A DNA stretch of 64,000 nucleotides from an uncultured Bacteroidales bacterium (GCA_900318835.1 ONLW01000001.1:62001-126000), one strand, 5' to 3'. Numbered from the stretch's first letter, positions 23,974 to 33,593 are shown. Numbers and translations: made by a program. Notes: a model not told the origin generated them from the letters alone.

Positions 23974-26871
23974 TCATTCGGCCTGGCCTGCCTCGGGGTT
24001 CTCCGGGCGGAGGCTCACGGCGACGTAGTTCTTCAGGTTGATGTACTTCTTGCAGAGATCCTGAATCTGCTTGGCAGTGATGCCGCGGACAATCTCGTCG
24101 TAGCGCTCAATGTAATCGGCCGACTCGTTGTAGGTGTAGCTGGACGAGAGCAATCCGAGCCAGTAGCCGTTGTTCTGGCGCGAGGTGCCGTTGTTGACAA
24201 TCATCTGCTCCTTGGCTTTGGCAAGGGTCTTCTCGTCGGGACCGTTCTTCTGGTAATTGTAGAGGATCTCGATGCAATCCTTCTCAATCTTTCCAATCTT
24301 GCTGGGGTCGCAACCGATGGCGAACTTCCAACTGATCTGACCAGAGGGCATACGCTGGCTCCAAATGCCGGCAGAGGGCGTGTAGGCGTCGCCGTTCTTC
24401 TCACGGATTTCCTCGAGGGTGGTGATGCTAATCATGTCGCTGAGAGCGGCGATGGCGATGCGGGTCTCGGGAGTGAGGTCCTTGACGTTGACATTCATCT
24501 CGCCGTAGATGTTCAGCATACCCTGATTTTCAATACCTTTAACTGCTTCAGCGTGGACAATGCCTTTGGCAAACTTCGCTGTACGGTCGATGAACTTCTC
24601 ATTCTTCTGGCTGCCGTCGGTGGGCAGGTGGTTGAGGTATCGGGCGATGATGGCGATATCGTTGTCGGAGACATTGCCAACAAAGAAGAACACCTGGCCG
24701 GAAGCATCGTGGAAACGCTCGCGGAAAATCTGCAGGGCGCGGTCGGGGTCGAGGGTTTGGAGTTGTTCCTCGGTGGGAACGACAATCATGCGTTTCTCAT
24801 TGGGATAGATGGTCTTATAGTATTTCTCAGCGAAAGCCACCTGGGGGTTGTCGACCACCAGTTTGATTTGTGTGCGTACCATCTCGACCATGCGGGTGTA
24901 GACATCCATGTCGGAGCGCGGAGCGGTGTAGTAGAGGTTGAGGAGCTGGAGGGTGGTTTCGAGGTCGTCGGGCGCACAACTGCCGCTGAAGCCCTGTTTT
25001 TCATCACTGATAAAGGGGCTGATGCTGATATTTTTCCCTTTAAGTTTCTTGGCGAGGTTGTTGGCGGTGAAATCTGCGATACCGGAAGACTCGATGAAGT
25101 CAGCAACATTGGAGGCCAGGAAATACTCGTCGTCGCTATAGAGCGAGGTGCCGCCGAAGCCAAAACTGCTGAAAATAATCTGATCGGCCTTGAAGTCGGT
25201 CTTCTTCACCACGAAGCGGATACCGTTGGGGCAGGTATACTCCTTGTAGTCAAGCACCTTGTTCTCCTTGGTCATCTTGGGGGTAACCGCGGGCACTTCC
25301 TCGGTGAAGAGAGGCTTGTCCTGGAAGGTGTCGACCCAGGGTTCTGTCTTCACGTTCTTGCTGTCGGCGATAATCTTACCGATGGTGGCCTCGTCGGGCA
25401 CACGGAAGCCCTCGCGTTCGGGGGCGGTGAGGCGGAACACGAGGTTCTCGTCGGTAATCCAGTTGGCGATGGCGCGGTTGCACTCCTCAAGAGTAATTTC
25501 AGGGATGAACTCCTTGGCATAGCGCCATTCCTGACGGATGCCGGGGATAACCTCACCCTCGAGGAAATGGCGGGTGTACTCGTCGGCCAAGTCGTTGCTT
25601 GAGGTCTTGTCGGCCTCTTTGGCACTGCGGGTGTACCAGGCGAGGAGAAATTCTTTTTGGCGGTCGAGCTCGGTCTGGAGGAATCCGTGCTCATCCAGAC
25701 GTTTCATCTCGGCCAGCAAGAGGGCGGCGGCATCCTCGATGCGGTTCTCTTTGGGTGAGCAATTGAGCGTGAAGTCGTCAGCCTCGCGAACATAGAGGGC
25801 GATATAAGCGTTGCGACCGGCACCGGCATACATGACGGGGGCGGTAGGTTTCTCACAGATGTCGCTGAAGCGTCCGTTGACCATCCCTACCACCAGCATA
25901 TTAACCAATGACTGGCGATAGTCGCCGACGGTGCCAACGGAGGCTTTCTTGTGCTTCCATACGAACTTCATGCCTGTGGATGTGGCCTCCTTGTCGGTGG
26001 CGATGGCGATGAGGGGTTCCTTGTTGCCCTCGATGGTGAAGACAGGACGTTGCTTGGGGTTCACGGCTTTGGCATGGGCTCCGAAAACGTCTCGCACACG
26101 CTGTTCCATGGCTTTGGCACCCTTCTTGCCGGCATATTCGAAATTCTGCAAGTCGCCAACCACGACGATGGCCTGCAGGTCGGGACGATACCAGTCATTA
26201 AAGAAGTCGACGATGCTCTGACGTTTGAAGTTCATGATGACCTCCTCCTTGCCGATAGGCATGCGGTCGGCATAAAGAGAGCCCTTGAAGACGATGGGGA
26301 GGGTCTTCTTGTCCATGCGGTCGCCGTGGCCAATACCGCCACGCCACTCCTCATGGATGACGCCGCGCTCGCTCTCAATCTCCTCCTGATCGAAGAGGAT
26401 ATTGCCGGCCCAGCCGTCGAGAATCTCTATGCCCATGGTGACCATCTCGGGGTCGGTGCTGGGCATGGTGACATAGTAGACCGTCTGATCGAAGCCGGTG
26501 TAGGCGTTGATGCCGAGGCCAAACTCAATACCATGTTCCTGGAGTTTTTTGATCATCGTGTTGTGAGGATAACCCTTAATGCCATTAAAGGCCATGTGCT
26601 CGCAGAAGTGGGCGAGACCTTGCTGGTCGTCGCGTTCAAGGATGGAACCGGCATTGGAAACCAGACGGAACTGGATGCGTTCCTCGGGTTTGCGGTTGTC
26701 GCGGATGTAGTAGGTGAAACCATTGTCGAGGTGGCCGATGATGACTTTCTTGTCAATGGGCACCTTCTCGGTGAGGTCGATGCGCTTCTCTGTCTTGCTG
26801 CCGGGCAGCTGGGCCATGACGCTACCGCCGAGAAGCAGGGCGGCCAGCATGAGCCAGAATTTTGTTTTCAT
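23974..26871 (-). CDS. M16-family zinc peptidase (PqqL-like, full length)
   Basis: The protein has 965 residues: a signal peptide (MKTKFWLMLAALLLGGSVMAQ) and two M16 N-like/C-like repeats. The zinc motif is inverted HxxEH as His88-Phe-Cys-Glu91-His92 in LAHFCEHMAFNG, with a third ligand candidate Glu168 in IESERGVIHEEW. Family members are pitrilysin-type periplasmic or outer-membrane proteases. The gene is last in a minus-strand run and begins 6 bases after the GntR-type regulator's stop, so it may be co-transcribed with the transporter genes even though its function looks unrelated. Confidence 0.93.
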   Translation of the reverse strand: MKTKFWLMLAALLLGGSVMAQLPGSKTEKRIDLTEKVPIDKKVIIGHLDNGFTYYIRDNRKPEERIQFRLVSNAGSILERDDQQGLAHFCEHMAFNGIKGYPHNTMIKKLQEHGIEFGLGINAYTGFDQTVYYVTMPSTDPEMVTMGIEILDGWAGNILFDQEEIESERGVIHEEWRGGIGHGDRMDKKTLPIVFKGSLYADRMPIGKEEVIMNFKRQSIVDFFNDWYRPDLQAIVVVGDLQNFEYAGKKGAKAMEQRVRDVFGAHAKAVNPKQRPVFTIEGNKEPLIAIATDKEATSTGMKFVWKHKKASVGTVGDYRQSLVNMLVVGMVNGRFSDICEKPTAPVMYAGAGRNAYIALYVREADDFTLNCSPKENRIEDAAALLLAEMKRLDEHGFLQTELDRQKEFLLAWYTRSAKEADKTSSNDLADEYTRHFLEGEVIPGIRQEWRYAKEFIPEITLEECNRAIANWITDENLVFRLTAPEREGFRVPDEATIGKIIADSKNVKTEPWVDTFQDKPLFTEEVPAVTPKMTKENKVLDYKEYTCPNGIRFVVKKTDFKADQIIFSSFGFGGTSLYSDDEYFLASNVADFIESSGIADFTANNLAKKLKGKNISISPFISDEKQGFSGSCAPDDLETTLQLLNLYYTAPRSDMDVYTRMVEMVRTQIKLVVDNPQVAFAEKYYKTIYPNEKRMIVVPTEEQLQTLDPDRALQIFRERFHDASGQVFFFVGNVSDNDIAIIARYLNHLPTDGSQKNEKFIDRTAKFAKGIVHAEAVKGIENQGMLNIYGEMNVNVKDLTPETRIAIAALSDMISITTLEEIREKNGDAYTPSAGIWSQRMPSGQISWKFAIGCDPSKIGKIEKDCIEILYNYQKNGPDEKTLAKAKEQMIVNNGTSRQNNGYWLGLLSSSYTYNESADYIERYDEIVRGITAKQIQDLCKKYINLKNYVAVSLRPENPEAGQAE

Positions 26872-26877
26872 TTTGTA

Positions 26878-27216
26878 TTAATTGTTTAAGAGGTTAAAAT
26901 CTATTCCCAGCACCTGCATCCTTTGTTTGATGAGAGGCAGCTCCTCCTCGAGGAACTCGCGACGTTGCTCGGCGAGGATTTTCTTCTTGGCGTCGGGACT
27001 GACAAAATATCCCACACCGCGACGATTGTAGATGATTTCTTCGCTCTGCAGCTGCTCGAAGGTGCGCATCACCGTGTTGGGGTTGACACCCATCGAGGCG
27101 GCCACATCGCGCACCGATGGCATGCGGTCGTCCTCGGCAGGCTCGCCTTGGAGAATCTGCTCCATCAGCCGGTCGGCTATCTGCAGATATATCGGTTTTT
27201 GTTTCCTGAATTCCAT
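26878..27216 (-). CDS. GntR-family regulator, YtrA type
   Basis: The protein has 112 residues from the ATG at 27216 (MEFRKQKPIYLQIADRLM). A longer frame to 27267 would add residues with no family likeness. The winged-helix DNA-binding domain reads RMPSVRDVAASMGVNPNTVMRTFEQLQSEEIIYNRRGVGYFV, followed by a short helical tail, as in the YtrA subfamily. Such regulators normally repress a neighbouring ABC-transporter operon. Here the transporter genes lie just upstream on the same strand, so autoregulation of the whole run is likely. Confidence 0.92.
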   Translation of the reverse strand: MEFRKQKPIYLQIADRLMEQILQGEPAEDDRMPSVRDVAASMGVNPNTVMRTFEQLQSEEIIYNRRGVGYFVSPDAKKKILAEQRREFLEEELPLIKQRMQVLGIDFNLLNN

Positions 27217-27229
27217 AACATTCCTTTCT

Positions 27230-28003
27230 TTAAATCTTCCCTTTGCAGCGGTTGAACTCGATGACACGCATCTTGCGGCCCTGCGGGTCGGGGACGATGC
27301 GCATGCCTAGGTCGTCAAGCCACAGGCTGTCGTGCTGCCACAGCTTGTTGTCCATCTCGTGATACTCCATCTTCATGTCGGGGTCAACACTGGGGTCGAG
27401 GAGTACCGGCAAATGATACTCTAACCGCAAACTGGTGGCAATATTTTCCACACTCTGAAAACTCTCCTCATACGATACCTTGCCATCGCGCATCTGGACG
27501 TAGAATGATGTTTTCTCATCCTCTTCCTGAACACTCTTCTTTTTGGAGACGAATCGTGCGGAATCGTAGACCTCAAGGATGCGCATAGGCTCATAGGTGG
27601 TGTCAGCACGAAGGATGCCTTTCTTCATCATGGCTTGCAGCAAGGGCGTGTAATCCTTGGGAGTTGTTGTGTCACGGTCGACGACCAAGTAGGTATAACT
27701 CGGCAAAAAATCCTGCTTGCCATTGTCGTATTTATACAGGGTTGTCTCATTCACCGAGATGGAATTATTGGCCAGACAGAGGGCTATCATCGGCACCGTG
27801 CCGGACATCACCATCGTATCAAGATTCTGGTATTCTCTGACTGCGAGGCCGTGCTCAATCACGCCGTCCACATCCATGTCCCACGACACCATGCGCATCG
27901 TGTAACGCTCGGTCTCAATGGTCTCGTCAACACCGCGGTTGAAATAGCAACCCGTTGCCATTAGGCCACCCAAGACAGCCGTCATTATCATTATCCGTTT
28001 CAT
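27230..28003 (-). CDS. Lipoprotein in the ABC-transporter run, possibly DUF3738-like
   Basis: The protein has 257 residues with a lipoprotein signal ending LMATGC. No firm family was recognised. The C-terminal pattern (LRLEYHLPVLLDPSVD..., then LDDLGMRIVPDPQGRKMRVIEF) is reminiscent of the end of DUF3738/TIGR03435 domains (L--LGL-LEP-K----VLVID), but the similarity is weak. It lies between the regulator (13 bases) and the permease-like gene (28 bases). It is presumably a periplasmic or outer-membrane partner of the transporter. Confidence 0.65.
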   Translation of the reverse strand: MKRIMIMTAVLGGLMATGCYFNRGVDETIETERYTMRMVSWDMDVDGVIEHGLAVREYQNLDTMVMSGTVPMIALCLANNSISVNETTLYKYDNGKQDFLPSYTYLVVDRDTTTPKDYTPLLQAMMKKGILRADTTYEPMRILEVYDSARFVSKKKSVQEEDEKTSFYVQMRDGKVSYEESFQSVENIATSLRLEYHLPVLLDPSVDPDMKMEYHEMDNKLWQHDSLWLDDLGMRIVPDPQGRKMRVIEFNRCKGKI

Positions 28004-28031
28004 TATTCTTAATTATTAATTCTTAATTACT

Positions 28032-28850
28032 CTAGTACGGCATTTTCTTCAATCTGTGCCAGGTCAACCAGGTGAAGAGGGCAAAGATCACGACATTGAA
28101 CCCGGTGGCAATGCCCATCGCCCAGTTCATCATATTCTCGGGACCCAGTTTGAAGATGGTGTCATAGAACCATTCCATGAAATCGGGGTTCTTCATGAGC
28201 GACACAACGACGGGGATGGCGATGATGGTGAGGACGAACTCGATGAGGTAGAGCACGAGGAAGGTGTAGAGCACCTTGTGTTTCTTAAAGAGGGTGGCAG
28301 CATAGAGGAAGATGGCGGGCGAGGCGAGAAGGCCCGTATAGGAAGCGGCGGTGAGCAGCCAGCTGTGGAATCCGGGCATCATATCGTCGTCCATTGGGAT
28401 GGTAGTAAAGAGAGGGAAACCACCGTCACCCTGCCAAAGCCACTGGTGGTAGGGACCGGCAGGCATCAGGCGCAGGATAATGTCAAGCACCATGCTTCCC
28501 AGATAGGTCACCACGGGAGCCACAATAAAGGTAAAAAACAGCATAGAGAGGAATTTCTCCAACTTGGAGGCCGGCAGCATGGCATAATAGATACCCTCGT
28601 TGCGGAGGTTCATGGTACGGTAGAGGCGCGACGGTAGCATAAGGGCGGCCAACGAGGAGAACACCATTATCATAACCACTCGATAGTTGGGGGCGATGAC
28701 GGCGGTGCGGTCGATGACCAATCCCACCAGCCACACGGCGAAGGGCAGCGACGCCAGCACAATCATCGTCGTGCCAAACATCGGCCACAGGTTGCAAAAG
28801 TCTTTCTTGACAACTTTGCAGAAACGGTTCCAATCAAACTTGTTATTCAT
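28032..28850 (-). CDS. Integral membrane protein, ABC permease-like
   Basis: The protein has 272 residues from the ATG at 28850 (MNNKFDWNRFCKVVKKDFCN). About six transmembrane segments are seen, e.g. FGTTMIVLASLPFAVWLVGLVI, KFLSMLFFTFIVAPVVTYLG and FLVLYLIEFVLTIIAIPVVVSL. The N-terminal MNN-FD--RF-K-V--D pattern and KLEKFLSML-F are shared with the next gene upstream, so the two are paralogues. They look like the permease pair of a YtrA-regulated ABC exporter; substrate unknown. Confidence 0.82.
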   Translation of the reverse strand: MNNKFDWNRFCKVVKKDFCNLWPMFGTTMIVLASLPFAVWLVGLVIDRTAVIAPNYRVVMIMVFSSLAALMLPSRLYRTMNLRNEGIYYAMLPASKLEKFLSMLFFTFIVAPVVTYLGSMVLDIILRLMPAGPYHQWLWQGDGGFPLFTTIPMDDDMMPGFHSWLLTAASYTGLLASPAIFLYAATLFKKHKVLYTFLVLYLIEFVLTIIAIPVVVSLMKNPDFMEWFYDTIFKLGPENMMNWAMGIATGFNVVIFALFTWLTWHRLKKMPY

Positions 28851-28863
28851 AGCATTTATCATT

Positions 28864-29583
28864 TTAATAACTCATTTTTTTCATCTTGTTCCAGCCAAGG
28901 AATCCCATGAGGACGGCCATCAGAGCCTGTGCGGCAAATATGGCCCAGAGAACGGCTTCGTTTTTCAAATCAATGAATAGTATAAATCCGGGGAGTTCGA
29001 CTCCCATCATCCATGCCCAAGCCAGGAGGCACATCAGCCTGCGACCGGATTGGTTCCGTATGGCATTGGCATAGATTATTCCCAAGGTGGGTCCCACGAA
29101 GGCCATCACGCAGTTGCACAGCAACGGTAGATTAACATATTGCCACACGCCTGATTGCCACATGTATCCATGGTAGAAAGGCATGTGTAGCGCAGTGAGC
29201 AGGGTGTCGAATGCCACGTTGCCAACTATCATCGCCGACGGTGCCAAAACCAGCGAGAGCAATGCAATCGAGAGGTACTTCTCGCACTTGCTGGCGGGCA
29301 GCATGGCGAAGTAGATATCGCCACGCTTTTGCTTGCGGGCCACACCGGCATAAAGCTGCAAGGGTATCTGCGAAGCCACGAAGAGCGACATAACGCCAGC
29401 CATTACTATGCGGTAACTGGCTCCTTCACTCTGTCCAGTCAAACCATGGCCCAACAGCATCAGCGGCACAAACAGCAGCGTGCCTGCCATTTCTGCACCA
29501 AATCCGCTGTAGCTCGGCGCAAAACGCTTCACGTCGTGTCTCACCAACTTTCCGAAACGATGAATGTCAAAGGAGTTATTCAT
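28864..29583 (-). CDS. Integral membrane protein, paralogous permease-like
   Basis: The protein has 239 residues with about six hydrophobic segments (EMAGTLLFVPLMLLGHGL, YLSIALLSLVLAPSAMIVGNVAF, ...). It begins MNNSFDIHRFGKLVRHDVKRF and has MLPASKCEKYLSIALLS, matching MLPASKLEKFLSMLFFT in its downstream neighbour. Together with the ATPase gene it suggests a heteromeric ABC-2-like transporter. The gap to the ATPase gene contains a TTAACTACT-type microrepeat. Confidence 0.82.
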   Translation of the reverse strand: MNNSFDIHRFGKLVRHDVKRFAPSYSGFGAEMAGTLLFVPLMLLGHGLTGQSEGASYRIVMAGVMSLFVASQIPLQLYAGVARKQKRGDIYFAMLPASKCEKYLSIALLSLVLAPSAMIVGNVAFDTLLTALHMPFYHGYMWQSGVWQYVNLPLLCNCVMAFVGPTLGIIYANAIRNQSGRRLMCLLAWAWMMGVELPGFILFIDLKNEAVLWAIFAAQALMAVLMGFLGWNKMKKMSY

Positions 29584-29615
29584 TTTATTTAATTGCTTAA
29601 CTACTGTCTACTTAA

Positions 29616-30443
29616 CTACTTGAACAGTTCTCTAAACACATTCTTGTTCCTCAGCACGGCGTTGAAAAGGGCCTCGATGTTGATCTGGCTCTCCTCGCCG
29701 GTAGTATTAGGCACCACGTTGAGGTAGCCGCCGGGCTGCATCTCGCTGTAGAGGGCATCCTGACGCTGCTCGCCACCATATTCGAAGAAGAGCTTCTCCT
29801 GGATACGCTGCACACTGGCGTCGAGAAGCACGGCGTTGTTCGAGAGGATGACGATGGGGTCGATGAGATTCTCCACATCTTTCACCTGGTGGGTGGAGAT
29901 GATGATAGTGTTCCTTTCCTCGAAACGACGGCTGAGGATTTGGCGGAACTGGGCCTTGCTGGGGATGTCGAGGCCGTTGGTGGGCTCGTCGAAGAGCACA
30001 TAGTCGGTGCCCAGCGAGAGGGCGGCGGCGATGAGGCTCTTCTTCTGCTGGCCGAAGCTCATCTCCTTGAACTTGCGGTCAGGCTGCACCTCCAGTTCCT
30101 CCATCAGGTGGAGGAACGTGCCCCAGGCATAGCCGGGATAGAACGGTGCCAACTCGTCAACATACTGCTGGGGGGTGCGGCCGTCGGGCAGGCTCACCTC
30201 GTCGGGCAGGAAAACGATGCGCTGAAGCATCTCGGGCAGGCGGTCCTGACTGGTGATGCCGTCCACGGTGCAGTTTCCCTCGGTGGGACGCAGCAAGCCG
30301 CAAATGAGTTTCAATAGGGTGGTCTTCCCCACCCCGTTCTCGCCGAGCAGACCATAGATGCTACCCTGAGGGAACGACAGATTGATGTTCGAGAAGACCG
30401 GAGTCTTCTTGTAACTGAAATTGAGATTGCGAATTTCTATCAT
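29616..30443 (-). CDS. ABC transporter ATP-binding protein
   Basis: The protein has 275 residues. Walker A is GENGVGKT (34-41), the signature is MSFGQQKK in place of LSGGQ, Walker B is YVLFDEPTNGLD, and the H-loop is STHQ. This is a single nucleotide-binding domain of the ABC-2/drug or lantibiotic export class, as found in the ytr operon. It presumably energises the two paralogous membrane proteins downstream. Confidence 0.93.
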   Translation of the reverse strand: MIEIRNLNFSYKKTPVFSNINLSFPQGSIYGLLGENGVGKTTLLKLICGLLRPTEGNCTVDGITSQDRLPEMLQRIVFLPDEVSLPDGRTPQQYVDELAPFYPGYAWGTFLHLMEELEVQPDRKFKEMSFGQQKKSLIAAALSLGTDYVLFDEPTNGLDIPSKAQFRQILSRRFEERNTIIISTHQVKDVENLIDPIVILSNNAVLLDASVQRIQEKLFFEYGGEQRQDALYSEMQPGGYLNVVPNTTGEESQINIEALFNAVLRNKNVFRELFK

Positions 30444-30455
30444 AATTTATTCTCC

Positions 30456-30770
30456 TTATCTTTTATATCTTACCGCTGTCCCGAACACCAGCACCTCGGC
30501 GGCTTGGGCCATGATGCTGTTGGTGGTGTAGCGCACGCCGATGATGGCGTCGGCCTCCATCTTCACGGCCTGGTCAATCATGCGCTGCGTGGCCTGCTCG
30601 CGGGCCGTCATCATCATGTCGGTGTAGCTCTTCAGCTCGCCGCCCACCATGCTCTTCAGTCCCTGACCCAGGTCGCTGAACATGTTCTTGGCGCGGATGA
30701 TGCTGCCGGAGACAACTCCCAATTCTTCATAATTCACACCCTGAAGGGTTTCTACTGTTACGATTTTCAT
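30456..30770 (-). CDS. YbjQ-family (UPF0145) protein
   Basis: The protein has 104 residues, the normal length, with the family pattern GVVSGSIIRAKNMFSDLGQGLKSMVGGELKSYT, then ADAIIGVRYTTNSI and EVLVFGTAV. These small proteins form pentameric rings. They are often annotated as heavy-metal-binding, but the role is not settled. It is the first gene of the minus-strand run, 12 bases before the ABC ATPase. Confidence 0.93.
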   Translation of the reverse strand: MKIVTVETLQGVNYEELGVVSGSIIRAKNMFSDLGQGLKSMVGGELKSYTDMMMTAREQATQRMIDQAVKMEADAIIGVRYTTNSIMAQAAEVLVFGTAVRYKR

Positions 30771-30812
30771 TGTGTTGATATTTTTTTAATTATTATTTTT
30801 TTTCTATCTACT

Positions 30813-30834
30813 CCCCTCTCCGTTCGGAGAGGGG
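30813..30834. repeat. CCCCTCTCCG palindrome (small dispersed repeat)
   Basis: CCCCTCTCCG-TT-CGGAGAGGGG, followed by CCGGGGGTGAGG. It has no T run on either side, so it is a poor terminator. Related pieces appear near 10531 (CCCTCGGAGAGGG) and 41030-41055 (CCCTTTCCCAAGGGGGCTAA). Similar GA/CT-rich palindromes recur in intergenic DNA of many Bacteroidota. Confidence 0.6.
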
Positions 30835-30849
30835 CCGGGGGTGAGGCTT

Positions 30850-33252
30850 TTAATTCTTCATGTCCGTTGCACCCTGGCGGGCCTTGCTCTCCAACTCCAT
30901 CTTGCCGATGCGCCAGGTGAGGCCGACGCTGACGAAGCGCGAGTCGAAGCGGCGGCTGCCGGTGGTCTGGTAGGCGGGAGCCGTGGTGATGTTGCCAAAT
31001 TCAGCCATGCCAAAGATGTCGTTGACCGTGAGGTTGACACTCAGCTGGCGCTCGAAGAAGTCAGCACTGGCGCCGAAGTCAATGCCCTTATTGGCATTGG
31101 TCAGGCTGTAGAGACCCAAGCGCGGCGAGGTGTAGTGGGCGTTGGCAAAGAGTTCGAGCCAGCCAGCTACCTTGGTCCACAGGTTAACGCGGGCGCTCCA
31201 ACTCCACTTGTTGTCCTTGTAGCCGTCGTAGTCATAAGCATAATTGAACACCGAGGCATTCAGGCGGATGTTGAAGAAACCGCTTGGACGGTACATAATG
31301 TTGGCTTCGAGGCCCTCGGTGTGCGAGGAGCCGATGTTGACAGCCTTGGTATAGTTGACCATATAGTCGAAATAAGGGTCGGTGTCGGCAAGCGTTGTGG
31401 TGCCAATCTCGTTGGTGTTGGCGCGGAAGTAGGCGTTGAGGCCGATATTGCCGAATCCCATTACATACTTGTTGAAGGCGGCTTCGAGGTTGTGGGTGTA
31501 GCTCATCAGCAGGTTGGGGTTGCCGGTGCGGTAGGAGTATTCGTCGTAGATGCGGAAGTCGGTATAGTTGAGCAAGTCTTCGCTGGCGGCAAAACGGCGG
31601 GTGTAGCTCAGGCTGTAGCTCTCGAAGTTCTTGGTTTGGTAGCTTAGGTGGATGCTGGGCACGATGCCGGGGAACGAAGTATCTATGTTCATCTTGTCGT
31701 TCAGCGCGTTGTGCTCCACATGACCGTACTCGAACTTATCCTCGAAACGCAGGCCCAGCTTGGCGGTGAAACCGCCCCAACGCTTCTGCCCCGTGACATA
31801 GGCGGCCGTCGAAAAATAGGTACCCACGGCCTCGTAGGTGCGGTGACGCATGTTGTCCCAGTCGCCCGAGGGCAGCAGGCTGTCGAGGCACTCGTTGCTG
31901 TAGTTGCCACCCACGCCCAACTCGGCACCGGCCTCTATCTCGAAGTCGTTCTTCAGCGGGTGGGTGTAATTCACCTCCAGACTGGCGTTGGGGGCATAGG
32001 TGTCAGCATCGTTGTGGCGGCGGAAGTCGGTGCCCACCACATAGTCGCGCCAGTTGTCACTGTAGCCGTAGTTGCGATAAAAGAAGCCGTTGAGGCTGGC
32101 ACTCAGCTTGCGTCCTGTGGTGTCGAAACGCTTCTCGTACCAGGCACCGGCATAACCGCCATAGGTGGTGCCATGGTTCTTGATGGTGTCAAGGTAACTC
32201 AAGTTGCGCAGCGTGGGCTTGTACTCATAATACTGATAGTCGTTGTAGAGCGAATTGCGGTCCGCATAGGGCCAGCCACCCAGCCAGGCCGTGAGGCTGC
32301 TGGTGCTGTCGATATTCCAATTCACGTTGAAACCCATGTAGCCACCCCAGTAGGGCATCTTGACCTTGGTGTCGAACTTCTGGTAGCGGCTGGTGTCGCC
32401 GTTGGCATCGAAGAGGGTACCAGTACCGTCCTCTTCGCCGTTGTGATTGCCATAGTTGCCTGTGAGGTAGAAGTTGAAGTCCACCTTCTCGTTGGCCCAC
32501 ACATAGGATATCCACGGAGAGACAGTCGGCGTGGTAGTAGCGCGAACACCCATGCAGAGAAGCTCGTTGCGCGTAATCTTCTGGTTGGTGACGATATTGA
32601 TGACACCACCTGAGGTCGAATAGCGCGCCGAAGGGTTGGTGATGACCTCGATACGATCGATGGCATTGGCAGGCAACTGCTTGATATACTGTTTCAAGGC
32701 ATCCTCATTCATGTGAGAGGGACGGTCGTTGATCCAAATCTCAACGCTCGACACACCACGCAGGGTAATATTACCCTCGGCATCCACCTCCACGCCCGGA
32801 GCATTCTGGAGGGCGTCGCTGGCCGTACCGGTCTGGATGCTGGGATCCTCGCTGGTGTTGTACATATTCTTCTCTCCATCCATCAGATAGAGAGGCTTTT
32901 CAGCCACAATCTCCACGGTCTCCAGCAGCGTGCCGCCGCGAAGCTCAATGGTAAGGTCCTTAATGTCATTAACGACCTTAAGGTCTTTTTGGTAACTCTC
33001 ATAGCCCACGCAAGAGGCCTGCAACAGGTAACTGCCAGGCTTCACATCCTTGATTTCGAACTTGCCGTCGAAATCGCTGGCGGCACCGCGCATGAACACC
33101 GTGTCAGTGGAGCACATCAGGCCCACGTTCACCAGAGGCAACACTTCGCCAGTCTTGGCATCTCGTACAGTACCCTTGACCTTGACATTTTGTGCCTCCA
33201 CCGAAGCCATCGTGGCAACCATCGCCAACAAAACAAAAAAGATTTTTTTCAT
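30850..33252 (-). CDS. TonB-dependent receptor-like outer-membrane protein
   Basis: The protein has 800 residues from the ATG at 33252, after which a signal peptide follows at once (MKKIFFVLLAMVATMASVEAQ). A carboxypeptidase-regulatory-like domain (about 23-105, VKVKGTVRDAKTGEVLPLVNV...) is followed by a plug (LQNAPGVEVDAEGNITLRG, VSSVEIWINDRPS, IDRIEVITNPSARY, GGVINIVTN) and a long beta-barrel of the outer-membrane beta-barrel type 3 kind. Such receptors import siderophores, peptides or other ligands using TonB, but nothing here identifies the ligand. It begins 29 bases after the stop of a small membrane protein that carries the promoter. Confidence 0.92.
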   Translation of the reverse strand: MKKIFFVLLAMVATMASVEAQNVKVKGTVRDAKTGEVLPLVNVGLMCSTDTVFMRGAASDFDGKFEIKDVKPGSYLLQASCVGYESYQKDLKVVNDIKDLTIELRGGTLLETVEIVAEKPLYLMDGEKNMYNTSEDPSIQTGTASDALQNAPGVEVDAEGNITLRGVSSVEIWINDRPSHMNEDALKQYIKQLPANAIDRIEVITNPSARYSTSGGVINIVTNQKITRNELLCMGVRATTTPTVSPWISYVWANEKVDFNFYLTGNYGNHNGEEDGTGTLFDANGDTSRYQKFDTKVKMPYWGGYMGFNVNWNIDSTSSLTAWLGGWPYADRNSLYNDYQYYEYKPTLRNLSYLDTIKNHGTTYGGYAGAWYEKRFDTTGRKLSASLNGFFYRNYGYSDNWRDYVVGTDFRRHNDADTYAPNASLEVNYTHPLKNDFEIEAGAELGVGGNYSNECLDSLLPSGDWDNMRHRTYEAVGTYFSTAAYVTGQKRWGGFTAKLGLRFEDKFEYGHVEHNALNDKMNIDTSFPGIVPSIHLSYQTKNFESYSLSYTRRFAASEDLLNYTDFRIYDEYSYRTGNPNLLMSYTHNLEAAFNKYVMGFGNIGLNAYFRANTNEIGTTTLADTDPYFDYMVNYTKAVNIGSSHTEGLEANIMYRPSGFFNIRLNASVFNYAYDYDGYKDNKWSWSARVNLWTKVAGWLELFANAHYTSPRLGLYSLTNANKGIDFGASADFFERQLSVNLTVNDIFGMAEFGNITTAPAYQTTGSRRFDSRFVSVGLTWRIGKMELESKARQGATDMKN

Positions 33253-33281
33253 AATAATATAGTGTTTAAATTTATTTATTA

Positions 33282-33521
33282 TCATTTTGTAATTCCCATC
33301 CGCTTGTCTTCCTCCACCGCCTTCTCAACATCCTTGCCCATGTGGTTCATCAAAGCAGCCAGCACGGTAAAGATGACGCCGCTCACAATTCCGCCAATGA
33401 TGGAAAATCTCCATTCCCCACCGAACAGCTTGCTGGCCAGAGAGAAAGCCACCGCAAGGCCCATAAAATCTATCAGGTAATACACCCAATCTTTTTTCTT
33501 GAAATGTTCTTTGAAAGTCAT
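33282..33521 (-). CDS. Small two-helix membrane protein
   Basis: The protein has 79 residues with two hydrophobic segments (WVYYLIDFMGLAVAFSLASKLF and FSIIGGIVSGVIFTVLAALM), a basic N-terminus (MTFKEHFKKKD) and a charged tail. No family was recognised. It is first in the unit with the TonB-type receptor. A complete promoter lies upstream. Confidence 0.75.
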   Translation of the reverse strand: MTFKEHFKKKDWVYYLIDFMGLAVAFSLASKLFGGEWRFSIIGGIVSGVIFTVLAALMNHMGKDVEKAVEEDKRMGITK

Positions 33522-33593
33522 TTTAGTTTAATTTATTGTTTTTCAATTCGTTTAACGCGCTTTTTGTTGGTGTACTAGTTAACTAATACACTG

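Noticed and set aside
30813..30834. CCCCTCTCCG palindrome considered as a terminator for the YbjQ or receptor gene
   Set aside because: No T run follows on either strand. It is better described as a dispersed palindrome.
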